From NCBI GenBank assembly GCA_964420975.1, contig CAYQVH010000012.1:27619-91618 (forward strand): a DNA stretch of 64,000 bases, given 5' to 3'. This stretch comes from Accumulibacter sp964420975. GTDB lineage: Bacteria > Pseudomonadota > Gammaproteobacteria > Burkholderiales > Rhodocyclaceae. Under the pieces are notes generated by a model. That model did not search any database and was not told the origin of the DNA. It saw only the letters and a list, made by a program, of their open reading frames with translations. Positions 8,179 to 17,976 of the stretch are shown in pieces. A program made the translations under genes and the position numbers. Each line of letters starts with the position of its first letter. Position 1 is the stretch's first letter.

Positions 8179-10479
8179 TCAACGTTCGTGCATCAGTCTC
8201 TCGACGACGGTCAACGCCGTCATGTTCACAATCCTGCGGGCGGTCGCGGTCGCCGTCAAAATGCTCACCGGCTGCGCCGCGCCGAGCAGAATCGGACCAA
8301 TCGTCAGATTTTCGCCACAAGCCACCTTGAGCAAGTTGAAGGCGATGTTGGCCGCATCGAGGGTGGGCATGATCAACAGGTTGGCCTGTCCCCTGAGTCG
8401 CGCGTCTGAAGGAAAAACGCGCTGTCGGATCGACACGTCGAGCGCCGCATCGCCGTGCATCTCGCCTTCGACTTCGAGGCGCGGCGCCTTCTCCTTGAGC
8501 AGGCGCAGAGCTTCGCGCATCTTGAGGGCAGTCGGCGTGTTCTCAGAGCCAAACGACGAATGCGATAACAGCGCAAGTCGGGGCGTCACGCCGAAGCGTC
8601 GCACGGCATCGGCCGCCAAGAGGGCCATTTCGGCCACCTGCTCCGCACTCGGATCGTAATTGATATAGGTATCGGCGATGAACAGTTTGCGATCGGGCAG
8701 CAGCAGCAGACTCATGGCATAAAGGTTGCTGGCCCCCGGCGCCAGACCGATGATGTTCTCGATGTATTCGCGATGCGTCGCATGACGGCCAAAGGTGCCG
8801 CAAACCAGCCCCTCGGCGTCGCCCATCCTGACCATCAGAGCACCAAACACCGTCGCCCGCCGGCGGACCTCACGGCGAGCAAAGTCGGCCGAGACCCCTT
8901 TGCGCTCGGTGAGCCGCCGGTACTCCCGCCAGTACGGTTCGAAACGACTGGCGAAAAACTCGCCGTAGTCAGCGGCAACGACTTCAAAGTCGCTGCCCGG
9001 ACGCACGCGCAAATTATGTTTTTCGAGCTTCTGTTCGATGTCGCTCGGATTACCGATCAGGATCGGTTGTGCGATGCCTTCGTCGACGATCACTTGCACC
9101 GCGCGCAACACGCGCTCGTCACCGCCTTCCGCAAAGACGATCCGCCGCGGAGCCTGCTTGGCCTGCGAAAAGACCGGCTTCATGATCAGGCCGAAGCGAT
9201 AGACAAATTCGTCCAGGCTCGCACGATAGGCATCCACATCCCTGAGTGGCCGCGACGCGACGCCGGATGCCATGGCTGCTTCGGCAACGGCTGGCGCGAT
9301 GCGTCCGATCAGGCGCGGATCGAACGGGTTGGGGATCAGGTAGTCGGGACCAAAGTTGGCGACCTGCTCGCCATACGCCTTGGCCGACACCTCCGAATGC
9401 TCGACCCGCGCCAGTTCGGCAATCGCCCGCACCGCCGCCAACTTCATTTCATCGGTGATCCGGCTTGCACCCACGTCGAGCGCGCCACGAAAGATGAACG
9501 GAAAACAGAGCACGTTGTTCACCTGATTCGGATAGTCCGAACGTCCGGTAGCGATGATGGCATCGCTACGCACCGCCCTGACCTCTTCCGGCCGGATCTC
9601 TGGCGTGGGGTTGGCAAGCGCCATCACCAGGGGCCTGTCGGCCATACGCGCGACCATCTCCTGCTTGAGCACGCCGCCCGCCGACAGCCCAAGAAAGACG
9701 TCGGCGCCGCCAATCACTTCGGCCAGCGTCCGAGCGTCGGTACGCTTCGCGTAACGCGCCTTGATCTCGTCCATCTCCTCGACGCGCCCTTCATAAACCA
9801 GGCCTTTGATGTCCGTCACCCAGATGTTGTCGACCGGAATGCCGAGCATGACCAACAAGTCGAGGCAGGCCAGTGCGGCGGCACCGGCACCGGAAGTGAC
9901 GACTTTCACCTCGTCAAGCTTCTTGCCCTGCAGAAATAGACCATTCAGCACCGCGGCGCCAACGACGATCGCAGTACCGTGCTGGTCGTCGTGGAAGACC
10001 GGAATCTTCATCCGCTCGCGCAGTTTGCGCTCGACGTAAAAGCACTCCGGCGCCTTGATGTCTTCGAGATTGATGCCGCCAAAGGTCGGTTCGAGCGAAG
10101 CAATGATTTCGACCAGGCGCTCCGGATCGCGCTCTTCGATTTCGATGTCAAAGACGTCGATGCCGGCGAACTTCTTGAACAGTACCGCCTTGCCTTCCAT
10201 CACCGGTTTTGCCGCCAGCGGACCAATCGGACCCAGACCGAGGACCGCCGTCCCGTTGGTGATGACCCCGACCAGGTTGGCTCGTGCGGTCAACGTGCTG
10301 ACCTCGACCGGTGCGGCGACGATTTCCTCGCACGCCGCGGCGACGCCTGGCGAGTACGCCATCGAGAGGTCGTACTGGTTCGTCAACTGCGTCGTTGGCT
10401 GAATCGAGATCTTTCCCGGCTTTGGATTGCGATGGTAAAACAGGGCTTCCGTACGCAACTGATCTTTGCCTTGGTTCAT
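8179..10479 (-). CDS. maeB: NADP-malic enzyme with C-terminal phosphotransacetylase-like domain
   Basis: The enzyme oxidatively decarboxylates malate to pyruvate and makes NADPH. The 766-residue length fits the MaeB fusion class. The malic domain (about 1-170) includes SMAYSPGVAAACEEI, the NAD(P) domain (about 170-430) includes the VTSGAGAAA nucleotide loop, and a PTA-like domain (about 440-766) includes GLAPGASNLYAMSL. In E. coli that C-terminal domain is non-catalytic and gives acetyl-CoA and related metabolite control. The ATG at 10479 is chosen because MNQGKDQLRTEALFYHRNPKPGK matches the family N terminus. The gene is divergent from pckG, which serves the same C3/C4 node. Confidence 0.93.
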   Translation of the reverse strand: MNQGKDQLRTEALFYHRNPKPGKISIQPTTQLTNQYDLSMAYSPGVAAACEEIVAAPVEVSTLTARANLVGVITNGTAVLGLGPIGPLAAKPVMEGKAVLFKKFAGIDVFDIEIEERDPERLVEIIASLEPTFGGINLEDIKAPECFYVERKLRERMKIPVFHDDQHGTAIVVGAAVLNGLFLQGKKLDEVKVVTSGAGAAALACLDLLVMLGIPVDNIWVTDIKGLVYEGRVEEMDEIKARYAKRTDARTLAEVIGGADVFLGLSAGGVLKQEMVARMADRPLVMALANPTPEIRPEEVRAVRSDAIIATGRSDYPNQVNNVLCFPFIFRGALDVGASRITDEMKLAAVRAIAELARVEHSEVSAKAYGEQVANFGPDYLIPNPFDPRLIGRIAPAVAEAAMASGVASRPLRDVDAYRASLDEFVYRFGLIMKPVFSQAKQAPRRIVFAEGGDERVLRAVQVIVDEGIAQPILIGNPSDIEQKLEKHNLRVRPGSDFEVVAADYGEFFASRFEPYWREYRRLTERKGVSADFARREVRRRATVFGALMVRMGDAEGLVCGTFGRHATHREYIENIIGLAPGASNLYAMSLLLLPDRKLFIADTYINYDPSAEQVAEMALLAADAVRRFGVTPRLALLSHSSFGSENTPTALKMREALRLLKEKAPRLEVEGEMHGDAALDVSIRQRVFPSDARLRGQANLLIMPTLDAANIAFNLLKVACGENLTIGPILLGAAQPVSILTATATARRIVNMTALTVVERLMHER

Positions 10480-10831
10480 GGTCGGGCTCCTCACGGCAGG
10501 TGTTCTTGGCCACCTTTGCAGACAACTGACGGCGCTCGGAGGGGATGTAAACGAGCGCTTGCGAAAGAGATCCGACAACGGCGACGTGTCTCCCCGAGCG
10601 TCAGCGCCGGCCGGACCTGTGGCATAATTACACAAACCGTGTACTCCTTGAAGCACTTCCACCTCGTATGCTGAGTTGCCTCACTGTACTGGGTCTGTTT
10701 TTCCCGCCGCGATCGGCGCGTCGCCGCCCGGACCGGAACCGATGCCTCCTGATCCTGACCCTGCTGTTCGGGCTGTGTCCGCTGTGCCACGGTAGTTCCC
10801 GCTGCTCTACCTTCCCTCGAGAGTGACCACC
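10480..10831. other. Divergent maeB-pckG intergenic region
   Basis: This 352-bp region holds the start regions of both maeB and pckG. A TGGCATAATTA stretch at about 10620-10630 resembles an extended -10 for pckG, but no convincing -35 matches it. A plus-strand frame of about 52 codons starts at 10668 (MLSCLTVLGLFFPP) and ends just before pckG. It has no family resemblance and I do not call it a gene. Shared regulation of the two divergent genes would act here. Confidence 0.5.
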
Positions 10832-12670
10832 ATGAACCACACTGTTGCCATCAACGCCCCCGACTATGTCAAGCATGAACGCCTGAAACAGTGGGTCGCC
10901 GAAATTGCGGCGCTCACCGAACCTGCCGATGTTGTCTGGGCTGACGGTTCGCAAGAAGAATACGACCGGCTGTGCGCCGACCTCGTCGCTGCCGGCACCT
11001 TCACCAAGCTGAAAAAACGCAAGAACTCGTTCCTCGCTTTTTCTGACCCCTCAGACGTCGCGCGCGTCGAAGACCGCACGTACATCTGCTCGGAGAAAAA
11101 GGAGGACGCCGGCCCAACCAATAACTGGGAAGACCCGGCCAAGATGCGGGCGACGCTGAGCGGCCTCTTCAAAGGCTGCATGAAGGGCCGGACGATGTAC
11201 GTGATTCCGTTCTCGATGGGACCGATCGGCTCGCCGATTGCGCAAATCGGTGTCGAGATCAGCGACAGCGCCTACGTCGTCGTCAACATGCGCATCATGA
11301 CCCGTATGGGCAAGGACGTGTTCCCCGTTCTCGGTACCGACGGCTCCTTCGTTCCCTGCGTGCACTCGATCGGCGCGCCCAAGGAGCCCGGCCAGCAGGA
11401 TCCACGCTGGCCGTGCAATCCGACCACCAAGTACATCGTCCACTACCCGGAAACCCGTGAGATCTGGTCGTACGGTTCCGGTTACGGCGGCAACGCCCTG
11501 CTCGGCAAGAAGTGCCTGGCGCTGCGCATCGCTTCCAACATGGCACGTGATGAAGGCTGGATGGCCGAGCACATGCTCATCCTCGGCGTCGAATCGCCCG
11601 CCGGCGACAAGCACTACGTCGCGGCCGCGTTCCCTTCGGCTTGCGGCAAGACCAACTTTGCGATGCTGGTCCCGCCAGCCGGTCTGAGCGGCTGGAAGAT
11701 CACCACCATCGGCGACGACATCGCGTGGATCAAACCACGCAAGGACAAGGACGGCGTCACCCGACTCTACGCGATCAATCCTGAAGCCGGCTTCTTTGGC
11801 GTCGCACCGGGAACCAACGACAAAACCAACTACAACGCCATGGCTTCGCTGTCCGAGAACACCATTTTCACCAATGTCGCGCTGACCGACGACGGCGACG
11901 TCTGGTGGGAAGGTATGGGGCCGCCCCCGGCACACGCCATCGATTGGCAGGGCAACGATTGGACACCCGCAATCGCCAAGGAGAAGGGGACCAAGGCGGC
12001 GCATCCCAATTCCCGCTTCACGGCACCGGCCTCGCAATGCCCCTGCATCGATGACAAGTGGCAGGATCCGGAAGGCGTACCGATTTCCGCGTTCCTCTTC
12101 GGCGGTCGTCGCGCCTCGACGGTCCCCCTCGTCTGCCAGACGCGCGACTGGGAGCACGGCGTCTACGCCGCCGCCACGCTTGGTTCGGAAACCACCGCCG
12201 CAGCCTTCGGCCAGCAAGGCGTCGTCCGCCGCGACCCGTTCGCCATGCTCCCATTCTGCGGCTACAACATGGCCGATTACTACAGCCACTGGTTGCGCAT
12301 GGGTCGCGTGACCGACCAGCCGGTTCCGATCTTCATGGTGAACTGGTTCCGCATGAACGCCAAAGGCGAGTTTGCCTGGCCCGGTTTCGGCGATAACGCG
12401 CGCGTGCTGAAGTGGATCATCGAACGCTGCGAAGGCAAAGCCTCGGCACGAGAAACAACGCTTGGCTGGATGCCGAACTACGAAGACCTCGACTGGGCCG
12501 GAACCGACTTCTCGCGTGAAGAATTCGCCGGCGTCACCAGTCTCGACAAGACCGCGTGGCTCGACGAGCTGACCGGAGTTAAGGACTGGTTTGGCAAGAT
12601 GGGCGACAAGCTGCCGCCCAAACTTGCTGCCGTTCGCGAGGAATTCGAGCAACAGTTCCAGGCCGCCTGA
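10832..12670 (+). CDS. pckG: Phosphoenolpyruvate carboxykinase (GTP)
   Basis: This enzyme interconverts oxaloacetate + GTP and PEP + CO2 + GDP. The 612-residue length and motifs fit the GTP class, not the ATP class. The FPSACGKTNFAML P-loop lies near residue 270, and the FGGRRASTVPL and NWFRMNAKGEF segments are family hallmarks. The ATG at 10832 (MNHTVAINAPDYVKH) is preferred to an in-frame GTG three codons earlier; GAGAG lies just upstream. A strong terminator sits 21 bp after the stop, so the gene is probably monocistronic. It stands back to back with the malic enzyme gene. Confidence 0.95.
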   Translation: MNHTVAINAPDYVKHERLKQWVAEIAALTEPADVVWADGSQEEYDRLCADLVAAGTFTKLKKRKNSFLAFSDPSDVARVEDRTYICSEKKEDAGPTNNWEDPAKMRATLSGLFKGCMKGRTMYVIPFSMGPIGSPIAQIGVEISDSAYVVVNMRIMTRMGKDVFPVLGTDGSFVPCVHSIGAPKEPGQQDPRWPCNPTTKYIVHYPETREIWSYGSGYGGNALLGKKCLALRIASNMARDEGWMAEHMLILGVESPAGDKHYVAAAFPSACGKTNFAMLVPPAGLSGWKITTIGDDIAWIKPRKDKDGVTRLYAINPEAGFFGVAPGTNDKTNYNAMASLSENTIFTNVALTDDGDVWWEGMGPPPAHAIDWQGNDWTPAIAKEKGTKAAHPNSRFTAPASQCPCIDDKWQDPEGVPISAFLFGGRRASTVPLVCQTRDWEHGVYAAATLGSETTAAAFGQQGVVRRDPFAMLPFCGYNMADYYSHWLRMGRVTDQPVPIFMVNWFRMNAKGEFAWPGFGDNARVLKWIIERCEGKASARETTLGWMPNYEDLDWAGTDFSREEFAGVTSLDKTAWLDELTGVKDWFGKMGDKLPPKLAAVREEFEQQFQAA

Positions 12671-12690
12671 GCCTTCCTGCGGGTCTCGTC

Positions 12691-12715
12691 AAAGGCCGCC
12701 CACGGGGCGGCCTTT
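12691..12715 (+). terminator. Rho-independent terminator after pckG
   Basis: A perfect 10-bp inverted repeat, AAAGGCCGCC and GGCGGCCTTT, has a 5-nt loop (CACGG). The TTT end of the right arm supplies a short U tract, so it ends pckG transcripts 20 bp after the stop codon. Confidence 0.8.
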
Positions 12716-12773
12716 GCGCGTTTGGCGTACGCTGGGTAAACTGTCCGTCCGCCCGCATTCTCACTTGCCTGCG

Positions 12774-13943
12774 ATGCCGCGTTTCCCCGCCTCCCGTCTC
12801 GCCGACATCGCTCCCTTTCACGTCATGGAGCTGATGGCGCATGCCGGCGCGCTGGCGGCGCGCGGGCGCGACGTCATCCACATGGAAGTCGGCGAGCCCG
12901 ACTTCCCGACCCCGGAGCCGGTGATCGCTGCCGCCCAAGCGTATCTCGCGCACGGCCGCGTCGCTTACACTCCGGCGCTCGGCCTCCCCGAGCTGCGTCA
13001 GGCGATTGCCGACTTTTATACCGCACGCTACGGCATCGCGGTTCCGGCCTCACGCATCGCGGTCACTGCGGGTGCTTCCGGGGCCCTGCTCCTGGCCATG
13101 GCCTGCTTGGCTGAAGTCGGTAGCGAATGGCTGCTCCCCGACCCCGGCTACCCGTGCAATCGGAACTTCGTACGCAGTTTCGGCGGCGTTCCGGTCGCCC
13201 TCCCCGTTCGTGCCGAAAACCGATTTCAGCCAACGGCGACCGACGTTGACGCGCACTGGAACGAACGGACGGGTGGCATCCTTCTGGCGTCACCGGCGAA
13301 CCCAACCGGCACCCTGATCGACGACCGGGACCTGGAGGAAATCGCCGACCTCGTCCGTCGACGCGGCGGACAACTGATCGTCGACGAGATCTACCAGGGC
13401 CTCACCTACGAAGGCGACGCCGCCACAGCGCTGCGTTTCGGCCCTGACCTCTTCATCGTGCAAAGCTTTTCCAAGTACTTCAACATGACCGGATGGCGAC
13501 TCGGATGGCTGGTCGTTCCCGAGCGCTTCATCCGTGACGTCGAAAAGCTCGCTCAGAACCTCTTTATCTCGCCGTCTGCGCCGGCACAACACGCGGCGTT
13601 GGCGGCCTTCGCTCCGGCGACGATCGAGATTCTCGAGACTCGCCGATCCGAGTTCAGGCGCCGGCGCGACTTCCTCTGCCCCGCGCTCAGGAATCTGGGG
13701 TTCGGCATTCCGGCGTCGCCGGCCGGCGCCTTCTACGTCTACGCCAACTGCCACACGTTGACCACCGACAGCCACCGTTTCGCGCACGAATTGCTCGACG
13801 CCGTTGGCGTGGCGGCAACCCCTGGACTGGATTTCGGCGACAACGCGCCGGAACGGCATCTACGCTTCGCGTACACAACCCGCCTCGAACGGCTGGCCGA
13901 AGCCGTCGAGCGCATCGGCGACTATCTCGCGGGCAAGCCCTGA
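12774..13943 (+). CDS. PLP-dependent aminotransferase (class I/II fold)
   Basis: This 389-residue fold-type I aminotransferase has MEVGEPDFPTP near the N terminus, ASPANPTGTL (substrate/PLP site), VDEIYQGLTYEG with the PLP-ring Asp, and SFSKYFNMTGWRLGW holding the Schiff-base Lys (about residue 230). The pattern resembles aspartate/alanine-type aminotransferases such as AlaA/AspC relatives; substrate cannot be fixed from sequence. The ATG at 12774 is chosen because homologous sequence begins there; in-frame codons upstream overlap the pckG end and its terminator. It lies convergent with ampD. Confidence 0.85.
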   Translation: MPRFPASRLADIAPFHVMELMAHAGALAARGRDVIHMEVGEPDFPTPEPVIAAAQAYLAHGRVAYTPALGLPELRQAIADFYTARYGIAVPASRIAVTAGASGALLLAMACLAEVGSEWLLPDPGYPCNRNFVRSFGGVPVALPVRAENRFQPTATDVDAHWNERTGGILLASPANPTGTLIDDRDLEEIADLVRRRGGQLIVDEIYQGLTYEGDAATALRFGPDLFIVQSFSKYFNMTGWRLGWLVVPERFIRDVEKLAQNLFISPSAPAQHAALAAFAPATIEILETRRSEFRRRRDFLCPALRNLGFGIPASPAGAFYVYANCHTLTTDSHRFAHELLDAVGVAATPGLDFGDNAPERHLRFAYTTRLERLAEAVERIGDYLAGKP

Positions 13944-13964
13944 GGGAAGTCAGCGCGACGCCCG

Positions 13965-14555
13965 TCAGCCCTTGAGCCTCACATTTCCCGGCAGGTCACC
14001 GAAGACCGCAAGGCGTCGCCAGTCGAAACAGGGCCCGGGGTCGCTCTTGCGTCCGGGAGCGATGTCGCTGTGCCCCGCCACCGCCGTGATCGGGTAGAGC
14101 GCCAACAGCCGCGCCACGAGACCCTGCAAAGCACGGTACTGCGCCGCAGCGAACGGCGTTTCGTCACAGCCTTCAAGTTCGATGCCAAGCGAGAAATCGT
14201 TACAACGCTCGCGACCCTGCCACGCGGATCTTCCCGCGTGCCAGGCGCGCTGTTGGCAGGAAACAAACTGAAGCAATTCACCCTCGCGCCGAATCAAAAA
14301 ATGCGACGACACGCGCAGGCCCTGCAGTTGTGCGTAGTAGGGATGGGCCTCGGGGTCGAGAGCGTTGGTAAACAGGCGAACGACGCCGTCACCGCCAAAC
14401 TCTCCCGGCGGCAGGCTGATCGCGTGTACGACGATCAGCGTGATCGCTTCACCGGCTGGGCGCCGATCACAGTTCGACGATTCGACGCGATGCGCTTCGG
14501 GTAGCCAGCCGTCGCTCTCACCAGCCGCTCGACAGGGCACGTTCCGCGGGCTCAC
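13965..14555 (-). CDS. ampD: 1,6-anhydro-N-acetylmuramyl-L-alanine amidase
   Basis: AmpD is a zinc amidase that removes the peptide from anhydro-muropeptides during cell-wall recycling in the cytoplasm. The 196-residue protein has the amidase_2 fold, with IVVHAISLPP, AWHAGRSAWQGRERCNDFSLGIELEG and GHSDIAPGRKSDPGPCFDW giving the His/His/Asp zinc ligands and the catalytic Glu. The start is GTG at 14555. It overlaps the pilR stop by 4 bp (GTGA), which implies translational coupling to the two-component operon. Confidence 0.9.
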   Translation of the reverse strand: MSPRNVPCRAAGESDGWLPEAHRVESSNCDRRPAGEAITLIVVHAISLPPGEFGGDGVVRLFTNALDPEAHPYYAQLQGLRVSSHFLIRREGELLQFVSCQQRAWHAGRSAWQGRERCNDFSLGIELEGCDETPFAAAQYRALQGLVARLLALYPITAVAGHSDIAPGRKSDPGPCFDWRRLAVFGDLPGNVRLKG

Positions 14556-15922
14556 TCCTCGATACCCAGCCGCTCAATCCGGTAACGCAAGGAACGAAAA
14601 GTCACCCCGAGCAAGCGCGCCGCGGCCGTCCGATTGAAGTCAGTCTTCGCCAGCGCCTCAAGAATCGCCTGTTTTTCGACGCGGTTGATGTAGTCGTCGA
14701 GCGTTTCGCCCTCACGGCCCAAACTGTCGCTAACCGCCATCTCCGGTCCCAGCCGCAGGTCGTGAACAGTGACGGCGCCATCGCTGCAAAGCGCAGTCGC
14801 CCGTTCGAGAATGTTCTCGAGTTCGCGTACGTTGCCTGGAAAGCTATACGACTTCAGCGCCTTGACCGCACCGGGCTCGAGTCGTGGCGGATCGGCCACG
14901 CAAATGCGCTGTAACAGCGCCTCGACCAGCGGTTCGATGTCTTCCTGGCGCTCGCGCAAGGGCGGCATCTTGAGTTCAATCACGTTCAAACGGTAATACA
15001 GATCCTGGCGGAACCTTCCCGCATCGACGCACTCCCGGAGTGAACGGTGCGTCGCCGAAATAATCCGCACGTCTACCGCGTCTTCGCTCGTACTGCCGAC
15101 CTTGCGGACTTTCTTTTCCTGTATCGCGCGCAATAGCTTGACCTGCATGGGCAGCGGCAGGTCGGCCACCTCGTCGAGGAACAAGGTTCCCCCGGCAGCC
15201 GCCTGGAAAAATCCTTCACGGTCGCTGTCAGCGCCGGTAAACGCCCCCTTGCGATAGCCGAAGAATTCGCTTTCCATCAGCGTCTCCGGTATCGCACCAC
15301 AGTTGACGGGAACAAACGGTCCGCTACGGCGCGCGCTCTGCGCATGGATGAGGCGTGCGGCAAGTTCCTTGCCGGTTCCGGACTCGCCCGAGACGTAGAG
15401 CGGCGCCTGACTGCGAGCCAGCTTCTCGATCATCTGGCGAACCTGCGTGATCGCCACCGACTCGCCGACCAGCTGCACGGGAGAATTCACGGCTTGCCCG
15501 CCCTCGCCGCCGTCCACGCGTCGCGGCAGGCTGAGCGCCGACTTGATCAGTGCCCGCAGCTGATCAAGCGCAACCGGCTTCGACAAGTAATCGAACGCCC
15601 CCGCCTTCAGGGCTGCCACGGCGTTCTGCGCGCTGCCAAAGGCGGTGACGACGGCAACCGGCGTCTCGCCGTAGCGCTCACCGATCAGGCGCACGATCTC
15701 GAGCCCCTCGCCGTCCGGTAGACGCATGTCGGTCAGGCAAAGCTGATAGCGATGTTGCTCGAGCAGTCGGCGTGCCTGGGCAACGCTCGCCGCACAGTCC
15801 GCCGAAAGCCCCATACGAGCAACGGTGAGATCGAGCAGCTCGCGAATGTCCGCTTCGTCGTCGACGACGAGGACCCGTGCCAGCTCGCCGCGCGGTCGCC
15901 TTTCTCCCTTGCTCACCGACAT
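14552..15922 (-). CDS. pilR: NtrC-family sigma54 response regulator PilR
   Basis: This regulator (about 456 residues) has a receiver domain (VLVVDDEADIRELLDL, phospho-Asp in LTDMRLPDG), a sigma54-interacting AAA+ domain (GESGTGKELAARLIH Walker A, GAFTGA loop, LFLDEVADLPL Walker B) and a Fis-type helix-turn-helix at the C terminus. With pilS immediately upstream it matches PilR, which activates pilin genes with RpoN. An ATG at 15922 gives a 10-bp overlap with pilS; an alternative at 15946 would add eight residues. Pilin genes are not in the window. Confidence 0.88.
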   Translation of the reverse strand: MSVSKGERRPRGELARVLVVDDEADIRELLDLTVARMGLSADCAASVAQARRLLEQHRYQLCLTDMRLPDGEGLEIVRLIGERYGETPVAVVTAFGSAQNAVAALKAGAFDYLSKPVALDQLRALIKSALSLPRRVDGGEGGQAVNSPVQLVGESVAITQVRQMIEKLARSQAPLYVSGESGTGKELAARLIHAQSARRSGPFVPVNCGAIPETLMESEFFGYRKGAFTGADSDREGFFQAAAGGTLFLDEVADLPLPMQVKLLRAIQEKKVRKVGSTSEDAVDVRIISATHRSLRECVDAGRFRQDLYYRLNVIELKMPPLRERQEDIEPLVEALLQRICVADPPRLEPGAVKALKSYSFPGNVRELENILERATALCSDGAVTVHDLRLGPEMAVSDSLGREGETLDDYINRVEKQAILEALAKTDFNRTAAARLLGVTFRSLRYRIERLGIEE

Positions 15923-17505
15923 CCGACAGACCCCCCGAGAAGACAAAAATTGGCTCCCGGAGCGGTGCCCTGAAGCTCCAGTCGGGCACCATTGGCTTCG
16001 CAGAGCTCGCGTGCGATGTACAGGCCGAGACCGGTGCCACGATGGCGCGTGGTAAAGAAGGGTTCGAAGATCTGCTCCCGACTCGCCTCGTCGACCCCCT
16101 CCCCGTCGTCGATCACATGCACTTCGACGTCGCCCGGCGCGCGGCCGTCCTTGACCCGAACGCGAACGCTACCGACCAGACGCTGTGAGTGACGCAATGC
16201 ATTGCCCATAAGATTCCACATCACCTGATGAAAGTGCGACCGGTCAAAGCAAAGCCTGGCATGACCGGACAACTCCAGGTGCAGCACCTCGACGGCAACG
16301 TTCTCCTGCATCAAGTACTCGGCGACCAAGGGAGGCAAGGCCTGACGAAGGTCGATCAGCTCACGGTAGGTGCGATCGCGACGACCGAGCTCGAGGACAT
16401 CGGTGACGATTCGATCAAGGCGTCGCGAATTGTCGAGGATGATCCGCAACAAGCGCTCGTGCATCTCGCTGCGCCGCTCCTCGCGCATCAACTCACCGGC
16501 GTGACTGATCGCCGACAGCGGGTTGCGAATCTCGTGTGCGATACTGGCCGTCAGGCGACCAAGCGACGCCAGCTTGAGCTGCCTCGCCTGTTCGCGCAGA
16601 TCACTCATGTCTTCGAGAAAGGCGAGCACGTCGTCCTCCGAAGTTGCCGTGGCGGCGAAGTGTACCCGCAACTCGCAGCCGCTGCCCGGAACCCGCGCCA
16701 AGACCGCCGACTGGCTGTCGCCGCTGCTCCAGGCAAGAAAGCCCTGACCCAGTTCAGAGGAGCAGTCGGCCAGCTGAACCTCGCTTTCTCCCGACAGACC
16801 CAGCAACTGCCGGGCGCGCGGGTTGCTGAGTCGAATCCTGCCGTCACGGTTGAGGACGAGTACGCCATCCTGCATCGCTTCGATGACGCGCTGACTGATC
16901 AAGGTCTGGTTGCGCAGATCGACGCCGCGTTGCCGTGCCAGCGCCTCGTTGGCGATCACGCGTCGTGCCAGTAGACGCGCCGAGACGGCGACGGCGAAGA
17001 AGGCACAGCTATAGACGCCCGCTTTGAAGAAGCCCACCGCGTCGAGGTCGTTCTGCAGCGCGCGAACCGTTTGCTCGAAGAGCACCGCGATCGTCGCCAT
17101 CGCCGCGTAGAGCAGTACGAGTCGCCCTTGGCCCACCAGACCAGCGCCCGCCAGGGTCACCAGCAGCATCGAGCCGAGTCCGCTGCCCAGCCCCCCGCCC
17201 GCGTGGATGAGCAGTGTCACGACCAGCACGTCGGCGACCACGCTCGCCGTCACTTGGCGATTGGCGTAGCGCTGATAGCGGAATGCCAGGACCACCGCCA
17301 GCAGCGTTGTCAACAGATACGCCCCGGCGACCAGGACAAGGTAGCGCCCCGACTGATACGGGCCAACCACTGGAAAGGCCGACGGGTAAAGCAGCGAGGT
17401 GAAAAAGAGAAGACCCCCGACCGCCGAGCGGTAAAGACTGAAATAGCGTAATGAGATCCAGTGCGACTGCGAAAACGGCTCGTTGTCAACTGCCAGACTC
17501 GACAT
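15913..17505 (-). CDS. pilS: Membrane sensor histidine kinase PilS
   Basis: This 530-residue kinase has about six N-terminal TM helices (residues about 20-190), a PAS-like segment (VIEAMQDGVLVLNRDGRIRLSNPRA), a HisKA domain with SIAHEIRNPLSAISHAGEL holding the phospho-His, and a HATPase_c domain with NALRH, VIDDGEGV and GTGLGLYIARELCEANG. Six TM helices plus PAS is the PilS layout. It is the first gene of the pilS-pilR-ampD unit, and the small PP0621-like gene ends 6 bp before its start. Confidence 0.88.
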   Translation of the reverse strand: MSSLAVDNEPFSQSHWISLRYFSLYRSAVGGLLFFTSLLYPSAFPVVGPYQSGRYLVLVAGAYLLTTLLAVVLAFRYQRYANRQVTASVVADVLVVTLLIHAGGGLGSGLGSMLLVTLAGAGLVGQGRLVLLYAAMATIAVLFEQTVRALQNDLDAVGFFKAGVYSCAFFAVAVSARLLARRVIANEALARQRGVDLRNQTLISQRVIEAMQDGVLVLNRDGRIRLSNPRARQLLGLSGESEVQLADCSSELGQGFLAWSSGDSQSAVLARVPGSGCELRVHFAATATSEDDVLAFLEDMSDLREQARQLKLASLGRLTASIAHEIRNPLSAISHAGELMREERRSEMHERLLRIILDNSRRLDRIVTDVLELGRRDRTYRELIDLRQALPPLVAEYLMQENVAVEVLHLELSGHARLCFDRSHFHQVMWNLMGNALRHSQRLVGSVRVRVKDGRAPGDVEVHVIDDGEGVDEASREQIFEPFFTTRHRGTGLGLYIARELCEANGARLELQGTAPGANFCLLGGSVGCR

Positions 17506-17510
17506 GCCGT

Positions 17511-17744
17511 TCAGCGATCAGTGGACCGTGCCTGACGGAGATGCGCTGCACAGCAATAGTAGCGCCCCTGTTCCAGGACGCTTTCGCTGATCGGCTGGTT
17601 GACCCCGCAGAACGCGCACTCGACCATACGTTCCGGCTCTGCCGGCGTTGGCGGCGGCGCGATCGCGTCGCTGGACGGACTGCGGGTCTTGCGCCAAAGC
17701 CACCACACGACAAGGGCCAGCGCAACAAACAAGAGGTATTTCAT
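17511..17744 (-). CDS. Small TM protein with Cys/His metal-binding tail (PP0621-like)
   Basis: The 77-residue protein has one N-terminal TM helix (MKYLLFVALALVVWWLW), a Pro/Ala linker and a zinc-ribbon-like end with CAFCG and YYCCAAH. This is the layout of the PP0621 family often found just upstream of pilS. The ATG at 17744 starts the TM helix; an in-frame ATG at 17792 adds a tail with no signal. Its function is unknown, and the position suggests a link to the PilS/PilR unit. Confidence 0.7.
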   Translation of the reverse strand: MKYLLFVALALVVWWLWRKTRSPSSDAIAPPPTPAEPERMVECAFCGVNQPISESVLEQGRYYCCAAHLRQARSTDR

Positions 17745-17880
17745 CTTCGCCTGAACTTCGCGTCTACCTTGCCAAGCATAGCAGAACGCCATGCGGCCGC
17801 GTCACGGCGTCCGCTATCGACAGAGCGAGGGATTTGGTAAGTCGGCCACAAGCGCGCCGCGACCGACAAGCCAATGAAGG

Positions 17881-17958
<78 letters not shown>

Positions 17959-17976
17959 ACCGAAGCCAGCGCCGCG

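Noticed and set aside
8773..9939. Plus-strand frame inside the malic enzyme gene
   Set aside because: His/Arg-rich shadow without a ribosome site or motifs.
10668..10826. 52-codon plus frame before pckG
   Set aside because: Has a hydrophobic start but no ribosome site, no family likeness and sits in a divergent promoter region.
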